DNA of 64,000 nucleotides, taken from Streptomyces sp. NBC_00510 (GTDB lineage Bacteria > Actinomycetota > Actinomycetes > Streptomycetales > Streptomycetaceae). Positions 7,869 to 14,898 of this stretch are shown in pieces. The translations under genes and the position numbers were made by a program. The DNA lies in the NCBI GenBank assembly GCA_036013505.1, contig CP107851.1, positions 4,800,001-4,864,000 on the forward strand. The letters run 5' to 3'. Under the pieces are notes generated by a model. It worked only from the letters and a program-made list of their open reading frames with translations, was not told where the DNA came from and made no database searches. The stretch's first letter is position 1. Each line of letters opens with the position of its first letter.

Positions 7869-10800
7869 CTAGGCGATCGCCTCGGCCAGCAGCGCGTAGG
7901 CGCCCTCGCCGCCCAGCCCGTGGCCCGCGGTGCGGGCCCGCTCGTACGGCCCGTCCCCCAGGGCCGCGCGGGCCGCCGCCCCCGCCGCGCGCACCACCTC
8001 CTCCTCCGGGACGGGGCGCGGCAGGCCCGCGCGCAGGCCGTCGGCCGCACCGTGCAGCCCGGCGGCCCGTACGGGATCGCCGAGGGTCACCAGCACCTCG
8101 GCGGCGTACTCGGCCACCGCCGCCAGACGCGGTTCGGCGCAGAAGCCGTCGAGTCCCGCGCGCAGTGCCTCCGCGAGCCCGGCCAGGGCACCCGCCGTGT
8201 CGCCCTCGGCGGCGGCCACCCGGGCCGACAGGCTCGCCACGAGCAGCTCGAAGTCCGGTGGGGGCGTGCCCATACGGCCCTCGCCGTGCGCGAGGTCGAC
8301 CAGCTCCCGGGCCTCCCGGAGCTCGCCCCGGCGCAGCACGATCGTCGCCAGCAGCGCACGGATGTAGGCGCGGGCGTCCCACACCCCGTACTGCTCGGCC
8401 TCCTCGGCGGCCTGGCGCAGCAGCTTCTCGGCGCGGGCGTCGTCGCCCTCCCGGTGGGCCACCTCACCCATGCGGGAACGGACGAAGATGCCCTCCACGT
8501 GCGCGCCCAGTTCACCGCCGAGCCGCAGGGCCTCCTCCAGGTCCGCCCGCGCCGCCGCGTAGTCGCCGTACGCCAGCGCCATCTCGGCCCCCGCCTCGCA
8601 GACCTGGGCGCGCATCCAGCGGTCGCCGAGCCGTTCGCTGAGTTCCAGCAGCTCCGGCCAGTCCGCGTCGGCCCGGGGGAGCCCGCCGGGGAGGTCGATC
8701 GTGATGTGCGTACGGAACATCAGTGCCGCCGCCAGTTCCCATGTGCCGCCGTACGCGCGGCAGGTGGCCACCATCGTGTCCGCGTGCTCCCGGATCGCCT
8801 CGTGGCGGCCCACGACGTAGTCGCAGAACGGCCACAGCATGCCGGGGAAGCGCGCCGAGTGCGGGCCCGGCACGCTGTACACCTCGACGATCCGCGAGGC
8901 CAGCGCCAGCATCTCCTGGCTCTGCATCTCCTCGCGGGGCATGGTGTCGCTGACCACGAAGAGGTGGAGCAGCCGCAGGTTCATGCGCGGCCAGAAGCCC
9001 GGGGCGCCGGGATCGTCGGGGAGTTCGGCGAGCCCGATGAGCCGGGCGAGCCACTCCCGCGCTTCGTCGCGGAAGTTGCGCAGCCACCAGAACCAGCCCA
9101 TGGCCAGGGCCAGTTCGATCCCCTCGGCCTCGTCCCCCGCGTCGATCGTCCGGCGCAGCACGGCTCGTACGTTGTCCAGGTCCGCCTCCACACGGGCCGC
9201 CCAGACCAACTGCTCGGGGGCGCGCAGGCCGGAGTCTGCGGTGCGGGCGAAGTCCGCGAAGTACGCGGTGTGCCGGCGGGCCGCCTCCGCCCGGTCGGCG
9301 GGATCACCGGCTGCGCGCTCGGCGGCGTACTCGTGGATCGTCTCCAGCAGCCGGTAGCGCACCTCCTCCGTGCCGTGGTCGACCACGATCAGGGACTTGT
9401 CCACGAGCTGGCCGACCAGCTCCAGCGCCTCCTCCCCGCACACGGCCTCCGCCGCCTGCAGCGTGCAGCCGCCGGCGAAGACGCTCAGCCGGCGCAGCGT
9501 CGTGCGTTCCGCCTCGTCGAGCAGGTCCCAGCTCCAGTCGACGACCGCGCGCAGCGTCTGCTGGCGGGGCAGCGCGGTGCGGCTGCCGCCGGTCAGCAGC
9601 CGGAAGCGGTCGTCGAGGCGGGCCGCGATCTGGCGCGGGGTGAGCACCCGCAGCCGCGCGGCGGCCAGCTCGATGGCCAGCGGCAGCCCGTCCAGGCGGC
9701 GGCAGATCTCGTCCACCGCCGCCGCGTGGTCGTGGTCCGCGTCGAACCCGGGGCGCACGGCCGCCGCCCGCTCCACGAACAGCCGGTGCGCGGTCGGCAA
9801 CGGCAGCGGCTCGACCGGGCGCACCGTCTCGCCCTGCAGACCCAGCGGCTCGCGGCTCGTGGCGAGCACGGTCACACCGGGGCAGGCGGCGAGCAACTGG
9901 TCGGTGAGGGCGGCCGCGGCGTCGATGACGTGCTCGCAGTTGTCGAGCACCAGCAGCATGCGGCGCTGCGCGCAGTGCTCCAGGAGCCGGGCTGCCGGGT
10001 CGGCCTCCTGGCCCGCGCTGCGCACCTCGCGGGCGGCGGCCAGCACGGCCGTGTCACGGCGTCCGATCGCGCTCAGCACGGCGTCCGGCACGGCGGCGGG
10101 GCGGTCCAGCGGGGCGAACTCCGCCAGCCACACCCCGTCCGGGTACGCGGAGGCCCCGGCCACCGCGGCCGCGGCCTCCTGCGACAGCCGCGTCTTGCCG
10201 GAACCCCCGGGGCCGGTCAGCGTCACCAGGCGGTGCCTGCCGTCGGTCAGGCTCGCGCGCAGCACGTCCAGTTCGGCCTCGCGGCCGACGAAGCTGGTGA
10301 GGCGGGCCCGCAGGTTTCCCGTGCTGGGCGGGCCGGTAGGGGCGGCTGTCGGGGTCGGCGGTTGCGGTTCGGCGGCGAGCAACTGGGCGTGCAGGGACTT
10401 GAGTTCGACGCCCGGGTCGGTGCCGAGGCGATCGGCGAGGGCCAGGCGGGTGTCCTCGTACGCCGCCAGGGCGTCGGCGGAGCGACCCGTCGCATGCAGC
10501 GCCCGTATCAACTGCGCCCGGAACGGCTCGTGCAGCGGGTGCTCGGCGACCAGCCCACGCAACTGCGGCAGCAGTTCGCCGCCGCGGCCGAGCGCCAGGC
10601 ACGCCTCGATGCGGCGGTACGTCGCGGTCAGCCGCAGGTCCTCCGCCCGGGCGGCGGCGGAACCCCGGTCGGGCAGGTCCGCCAGCGCGGGACCGCGCCA
10701 CAGCGCGAGCGCGGCCTCCAAGGTCTCCGCGGCGGCGTCGGGGTCACCGGCGTCGAGGGCGGCACTGCCTTCGCGTACCAGGCGCTCGAAGAGGTGCAGG

Positions 10801-11108
10801 TCGACGTCGTCCGGGGTGGCCGTGACCAGGCGGTAGCCGGCGGGGCCCGAGGCGATCGTGTTGTCCTGGGACCCGAGGGCGCGGCGCAGCCTCGACACGA
10901 GCGCCTGCAGTGCGCCGGAGGCGTCCTGGGGCGGCTCGTCGCCCTCGCCACCCCACACCTCGGCGATCAGGGCGTCCGTGGACACCGCGTGCGGGGCGTG
11001 CAGCGCGAGTGCGGCGAGCAGGGCCCGCAGCCGCTTGCCGCTGCCCAGGGGCACGGGCGCGCCGGTGGGGCTGCGCGCCTCCGTGGCGCCGAGGATCAGG
11101 TACCGCAC
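7869..11108 (-). CDS. AfsR/SARP-type regulator (wHTH-BTAD-NB-ARC-TPR)
   Basis: A 1079-residue regulator of the large AfsR-like class. The N-terminus (1-95) is an OmpR-type winged helix (GSGKRLRALLAALALHA). Residues 100-245 form the bacterial transcriptional activation domain. An NB-ARC/STAND ATPase follows, with a P-loop (GPGGSGKTRLSQ) and an MLLVLDNCEHV Walker B. The C-terminal 400 residues are helical TPR-like repeats. The frame runs on upstream, but a GTG at 11108 (reading RYLILG) gives the start expected for the family. Such proteins activate antibiotic or developmental genes, but no biosynthetic cluster is in the window, so this one appears to be an orphan or pleiotropic regulator. Confidence 0.9.
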   Translation of the reverse strand: MRYLILGATEARSPTGAPVPLGSGKRLRALLAALALHAPHAVSTDALIAEVWGGEGDEPPQDASGALQALVSRLRRALGSQDNTIASGPAGYRLVTATPDDVDLHLFERLVREGSAALDAGDPDAAAETLEAALALWRGPALADLPDRGSAAARAEDLRLTATYRRIEACLALGRGGELLPQLRGLVAEHPLHEPFRAQLIRALHATGRSADALAAYEDTRLALADRLGTDPGVELKSLHAQLLAAEPQPPTPTAAPTGPPSTGNLRARLTSFVGREAELDVLRASLTDGRHRLVTLTGPGGSGKTRLSQEAAAAVAGASAYPDGVWLAEFAPLDRPAAVPDAVLSAIGRRDTAVLAAAREVRSAGQEADPAARLLEHCAQRRMLLVLDNCEHVIDAAAALTDQLLAACPGVTVLATSREPLGLQGETVRPVEPLPLPTAHRLFVERAAAVRPGFDADHDHAAAVDEICRRLDGLPLAIELAAARLRVLTPRQIAARLDDRFRLLTGGSRTALPRQQTLRAVVDWSWDLLDEAERTTLRRLSVFAGGCTLQAAEAVCGEEALELVGQLVDKSLIVVDHGTEEVRYRLLETIHEYAAERAAGDPADRAEAARRHTAYFADFARTADSGLRAPEQLVWAARVEADLDNVRAVLRRTIDAGDEAEGIELALAMGWFWWLRNFRDEAREWLARLIGLAELPDDPGAPGFWPRMNLRLLHLFVVSDTMPREEMQSQEMLALASRIVEVYSVPGPHSARFPGMLWPFCDYVVGRHEAIREHADTMVATCRAYGGTWELAAALMFRTHITIDLPGGLPRADADWPELLELSERLGDRWMRAQVCEAGAEMALAYGDYAAARADLEEALRLGGELGAHVEGIFVRSRMGEVAHREGDDARAEKLLRQAAEEAEQYGVWDARAYIRALLATIVLRRGELREARELVDLAHGEGRMGTPPPDFELLVASLSARVAAAEGDTAGALAGLAEALRAGLDGFCAEPRLAAVAEYAAEVLVTLGDPVRAAGLHGAADGLRAGLPRPVPEEEVVRAAGAAARAALGDGPYERARTAGHGLGGEGAYALLAEAIA

Positions 11109-11154
11109 GGGGCCATTCTTACGGTGCGGGCTCTGCGAGGCGAAGCCGTTTCCC

Positions 11155-11227
11155 TGTGCGGGTGCGTTGCGCTTCGCGGACCGGGGTTCGGAGTGCGGCC
11201 CGTCGTTCGTGTGCGGGTGCGTTGCGC
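11155..11227. repeat. 18-base direct repeat pair
   Basis: The sequence TGTGCGGGTGCGTTGCGC occurs at 11155-11172 and again, identically, at 11210-11227, a spacing of 55 bases. The pair lies just upstream of the AfsR-like start codon (11108) in the direction of its transcription. Direct repeats in this position resemble the heptamer repeats bound by SARP proteins, but the length and spacing differ, so an autoregulatory role is only a suggestion. Confidence 0.6.
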
Positions 11228-11254
11228 CTGCGGCGGGCATCCCCCACCCGCCCT

Positions 11255-11465
11255 CCCTCCCCCAGCCTTCGGCCGGGGGGACCCCCATCGGCGCACCCCG
11301 CCACATCCCCTCCCGTTGTCGGGGCGCATGACGGCCGGTGGGGGGTGAGTAGGCACCTGCGGCAACCCCGGACCGCTCTCTGAGCCCTCACCGGCCGTTG
11401 GTCGCCGCACGATAGGGAGGGGGCGGGGGAGTTGGGGGCACCCCCGGCCGAAGGCTGGGGGAGGG
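11255..11465. repeat. nested inverted repeat, about 211 bases
   Basis: A perfect 25-base segment at 11255-11279 is repeated in reverse complement at 11441-11465. Between them, CCCCTCCC (11307-11314) pairs with GGGAGGGG (11415-11422), and ACGGCCGGTG (11331-11340) pairs with CACCGGCCGT (11389-11398), all in mirror order. The outer unit contains CCCAGCCTTCGGCC, a motif that I recall recurring in Streptomyces intergenic DNA. The whole could fold as one long imperfect hairpin in DNA or RNA. Confidence 0.75.
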
Positions 11466-11491
11466 TGGGCGTTCTGGACGCTGACGTGTAT

Positions 11492-11530
11492 TTGTTGTGC
11501 GGCACGGGCGGCACAACAAGTGCCGCCCGT
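11492..11530. repeat. two overlapping, mutually exclusive hairpins
   Basis: TTGTTGTGC (11492-11500) pairs with GCACAACAA (11511-11519). A second perfect stem, ACGGGCGGCAC (11504-11514) with GTGCCGCCCGT (11520-11530), closes on the loop AACAA. The stems share 11511-11514 and the AACAA segment, so only one can form at a time. Confidence 0.65.
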
Positions 11531-11748
11531 CATGCACATAAATATGCGGTCCGGAATGCCCAGCCCCGGAGGCCCCGCCCCCGGCCCACCACCCACCGCG
11601 CGAGGCCCGCACCAACCGCGCCGGGCAATCGGGAGGGCGGGCGGGGGACAGCCCGCCGCAGGCGCAAACAAACCCGCACACACCCACCGGGCAGCCCGGC
11701 GCAGCCGCCCGCAGGCGCGAACAACCCGCACACAACAAACGGCCGCAA

Positions 11749-11775
11749 GGGGCACCGCATGCGGAACGGTGCCCC
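11749..11775 (-). terminator. terminator downstream of the Tmk fusion gene
   Basis: GGGGCACCG at 11749-11757 pairs perfectly with CGGTGCCCC at 11767-11775 around a nine-base loop, directly after the TAG stop of the leftward Tmk fusion. On the transcribed strand it is followed by TTGCGG, a minimal T-run. Confidence 0.6.
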
Positions 11776-11783
11776 CGGAGGGG

Positions 11784-14700
11784 CTAGTCCCGGTCGTCGT
11801 CCTCGTCGCGCGGGCCGAGGAGCTCGTCCGCGAGGGAGGGGAGGTCGTCGAGGGGGGTCTCCTCGGCCCACGAGGGGCGGGGGCGGGGGCGGCGCCCCTC
11901 CGCGGGGACGGACGGCATCTCGCGCGTGCGCTCGTTCTCCGGGTCACGCGGCGCCGCGGCCGGCGCCTCGGGCCGGAAGATGCCGGGCGGCACACGGTCG
12001 GCGGAGGGGACGGGCGGCAGGACGGCCGTGTCGTCCGCCGCGCCGGGGGTGACCGCGGGCAGAACGGCCGTCTCCTCCGCGTCGGTGGGCGTCGCGGGCC
12101 GCGGCGGCCGCGGCGTCTCGGCGGTCTTCGTGAAGTCCGGGAAGGCCGGCTTGACCGGCGGCAGGACCGCCGTCGCGTCGTCGACGGGCACCGCGCGCAG
12201 CACGGCGGTCTCCGCGTCCCCGGCCGCCCCGGTCGAGGGGGTCGGCGGCCGCGGGGTCTCCACGGTCCTCGTCGTGTCCTCCGCCTCGACGCGGGCCTGC
12301 TCGGCCCGCATCAGGGCCTCCTCGGCCTTGCGCTGGCGCTCCAGGCGGCGTTCCTCGGCCTCGGCGCGGAGACGGGCCTCCTCCTCGGCCTGGCGGCGCA
12401 GCCGTTCCTGTTCCTCGCGGCGGACGCGCTCCTCGGCCTCGCGGCGGGCGCGCTCCTCCTCCGCCTGCCTGCGGGTCTCCTCGGCACGGCGCCGGGCCTC
12501 CTCCGCGGCGGCCTCCTCGGCCGCGAGGCGGGCGGCCTCCTCGGCGAGGCGGCGGCGTTCCTCCTCCTCCGCGCGGAGCTTCTCCAGCTGGGCCTGGCGC
12601 TCGCGTTCGAGCCGCTCCTCCTCTGCCTTGCAGGCCGCCTCCTCCTCGGCGCGCCTGCGGGCGTCCTCCTCGGCCTGGCGGCGGGCCTCCTCGCGGGCCT
12701 CGACCTCCTTCTCCGACAGGGGGAGGATCTCGTCGAGACGGTGCCGTATCACCGTCGTGACGGCCTCCGGCTCCTGGGCCGCGTCGACGACCAGGTAGCG
12801 CGCGGGGTCGGCCGCGGCGAGCGTGAGGAAGCCGGAGCGCACGCGGTCGTGGAACTCCGCGGGCTCGGACTCGAGCCGGTCGGGCGCCTCGGTGAAGCGC
12901 TCGCGGGCGGCCTCGGGGGTGACGTCGAGCAGGACGGTCAGGTGCGGGACGAGACCGTCCGTCGCCCAGCGCGAGATGCGGGCGATCTCGGTCGGCGCGA
13001 GGTCGCGCCCGGCGCCCTGGTAGGCGACGGAGGAGTCGATGTAGCGGTCGGAGATGACGACCGCGCCGCGCTCCAGCGCGGGGCGTACGACGGTGTCGAC
13101 GTGCTCGGCGCGGTCGGCGGCGTACAGCAGGGCCTCGGCGCGGTGGGAGAGCCCGCCGCTGGAGACGTCGAGCAGGATCGAGCGGAGCCGCTTGCCGACC
13201 GCCGTGGCGCCCGGCTCGCGGGTGACGACGACCTCGTGGCCCTTGCCGCGGATCCACTCGGCGAGGGCCTCGACCTGGGTGGACTTGCCGGCCCCGTCGC
13301 CGCCCTCGACGGCGATGAAGAAGCCGGTGGGGGCGGGCGCCTGCTCGGGGTCGCCGCCGCGCAGCGCCTCGCGCAGGTCGCGGCGCAGGGGCACGCCCTG
13401 GCGGTCGTCGGTCTTGCCGAGGACGAGCGCGGCGACGGGCAGCAGCAGGGCGCCGATCAGCATGAGGGCGTAGGCGGCGCCGCCGTGGTCGAAGGTGAAG
13501 TGCCCGTTGACGACGCGGTGCGGGCCGATGCCCCCGGCCAGCAGGGGGGCGCCGACGGCGCCGACCGCCATGAGCAGGTGCGTGACCGCGTGCAGGTGGT
13601 CGGTGGCGCGGGCCCTGCGGGACTCCTCGGTCTCCTGGTCGATGAGGACGTGCCCGGTGTTGGCGGTGATCCCGGCCGCGGTGCCGGCGAGCAGCGCCAG
13701 CAGCAGCACCGTCGTCGGGTCGGGCACGATGCCGGTCAGCAGCAGGGCCAGACCGGTGACGGCGATGGCGATGGCGAGCAGGCGGCGCCGGGACAGTCCC
13801 GGGAAGGTGTGCGGGGCGATCCGGATGCCGAGCACGGGGCCCGCGGTGAGCGCCAGCACCAGGAGCCCGTAGCCGACCGGGCCCCCGCCGAGGTCGGCGG
13901 CGTGCAGCACGGCGAGCGCCACGGCGGCGGCGATGGCGCCGGCGACGGTGGTGGTGCCGAGCACGAGCAGCGGTACGGCGCCGGTGCGCCCGCGGTCGTT
14001 GCTGCGCAGGCCCTGCAGCGGGGAGCGGAGCGGGGGCGCCTGGTCGCCCGGCAGTTCCAGCAGGTAGAGGACGGCGCCGGAGGCGGCGAACAGCCCGGCG
14101 GCGACGTAGGAGGCGAGCGCGGCCTGGTGCAGGCCGAACCAGTCGACGCCGAGGCCGATCAGGTTGCCGACGAGCGTCACGACGACGAGGCCCGCGGCGG
14201 CGATCGGGAAGGCGACGAAGCCGGTGCGCTGGTCGAGGCGGCGCAGCGCGTCGAGGCGGTCGGGCAGCGGACGTACCGTTCCTGCGCCCGGCGCGGGCGG
14301 GGGCAGCAGCCCGGGGGCGGCGCCGTCCTTGGCCACGGTCCACAGCCGCTCGGCCACCCCGGTGACGAAGACGGTGACCAGCAGCCAGGCGACGGCGTCG
14401 GCCGGCACCCAGTCGATCCACAGCGGGGCGACGATCAGCAGCGCGAGGCGTACGACGTCGGAGCCGATCATCGTCCACCGGCGGTCCAGCACGCCGCCGG
14501 GCCCGGTGAGGGAGCCCAGCGGGCCGAGCAGCACGGCCCCGAAGAGCAGGGCGGCGAGGACGCGCGCGCCCAAGACGGCCGCGACCGCGAAGGCCGCGCC
14601 GCGGTACCCCCCGCCGAAGGCCTGGGCGCCGACGGCGGCCTGCGCCGTCAGGACGACCAGGACCAGCAGGGCGAGCCGGTCGCCGACGGTGCCGGTCAGC

Positions 14701-14819
14701 TGAGCGCCCCACAGCTTGCGCAGGGGAGGGATCTTCAGCAGGGCACCCACGGCGCGTTGCCGCGAGTCGGCCTCGAGTTCGTCGGCGAACGTGTCCGTTG
14801 GCTGCTCGGATCGCGTCAT
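11784..14819 (-). CDS. tmk: MFS-like membrane domain fused to thymidylate kinase and coiled coil
   Basis: A 1011-residue fusion. Residues 1-480 hold about twelve hydrophobic helices of MFS type. Residues 495-700 form a complete thymidylate kinase, which makes dTDP from dTMP: P-loop EGGDGAGKSTQ near residue 500, the TREPG motif, and the DRYIDSSVAYQGAGRDL substrate segment. Residues 700-845 are an unbroken Glu/Arg/Ala-rich helix, very likely a coiled coil. The last 165 residues are proline-rich and disordered and carry four TAVLxxV repeats. Ordinary Tmk is about 210 residues and cytoplasmic. Because it is the only Tmk in the window, it may be the cell's essential enzyme, tethered to the membrane. 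It lies 79 bases downstream of topA on the same strand. Its transported substrate, if any, is unknown. Confidence 0.9.
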   Translation of the reverse strand: MTRSEQPTDTFADELEADSRQRAVGALLKIPPLRKLWGAQLTGTVGDRLALLVLVVLTAQAAVGAQAFGGGYRGAAFAVAAVLGARVLAALLFGAVLLGPLGSLTGPGGVLDRRWTMIGSDVVRLALLIVAPLWIDWVPADAVAWLLVTVFVTGVAERLWTVAKDGAAPGLLPPPAPGAGTVRPLPDRLDALRRLDQRTGFVAFPIAAAGLVVVTLVGNLIGLGVDWFGLHQAALASYVAAGLFAASGAVLYLLELPGDQAPPLRSPLQGLRSNDRGRTGAVPLLVLGTTTVAGAIAAAVALAVLHAADLGGGPVGYGLLVLALTAGPVLGIRIAPHTFPGLSRRRLLAIAIAVTGLALLLTGIVPDPTTVLLLALLAGTAAGITANTGHVLIDQETEESRRARATDHLHAVTHLLMAVGAVGAPLLAGGIGPHRVVNGHFTFDHGGAAYALMLIGALLLPVAALVLGKTDDRQGVPLRRDLREALRGGDPEQAPAPTGFFIAVEGGDGAGKSTQVEALAEWIRGKGHEVVVTREPGATAVGKRLRSILLDVSSGGLSHRAEALLYAADRAEHVDTVVRPALERGAVVISDRYIDSSVAYQGAGRDLAPTEIARISRWATDGLVPHLTVLLDVTPEAARERFTEAPDRLESEPAEFHDRVRSGFLTLAAADPARYLVVDAAQEPEAVTTVIRHRLDEILPLSEKEVEAREEARRQAEEDARRRAEEEAACKAEEERLERERQAQLEKLRAEEEERRRLAEEAARLAAEEAAAEEARRRAEETRRQAEEERARREAEERVRREEQERLRRQAEEEARLRAEAEERRLERQRKAEEALMRAEQARVEAEDTTRTVETPRPPTPSTGAAGDAETAVLRAVPVDDATAVLPPVKPAFPDFTKTAETPRPPRPATPTDAEETAVLPAVTPGAADDTAVLPPVPSADRVPPGIFRPEAPAAAPRDPENERTREMPSVPAEGRRPRPRPSWAEETPLDDLPSLADELLGPRDEDDDRD

Positions 14820-14898
14820 TCCGCCAGCCTATCGGGACACGGTGCCGTCCCGGAGGGCGCCTGCCGGGACCGCACCTGCCGTGCGGCCCCCGCGGGAA

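Larger units (their letters stand above)
11109..11783. other. gene-free 675-base region rich in repeats
   Basis: No convincing gene is found between the AfsR-like gene and the Tmk fusion. The DNA holds a pair of 18-base direct repeats, a nested palindrome of about 211 bases, overlapping 9- and 11-base hairpins, an imperfect 24-base direct repeat (11658-11682 and 11711-11734), and the Tmk terminator. The open frames crossing it lack normal codon usage. It probably carries the AfsR-like promoter, but no -35/-10 pair stands out. Confidence 0.7.

Noticed and set aside
7869..11108. AfsR-like gene as the edge of an antibiotic cluster
   Set aside because: No polyketide, peptide, terpene or tailoring enzyme set occurs in the window.
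7920..11348. 1142-codon plus-strand frame opposite the AfsR-like gene
   Set aside because: The minus strand has recognisable wHTH, BTAD and NB-ARC motifs, while this frame has none and a low-complexity product.
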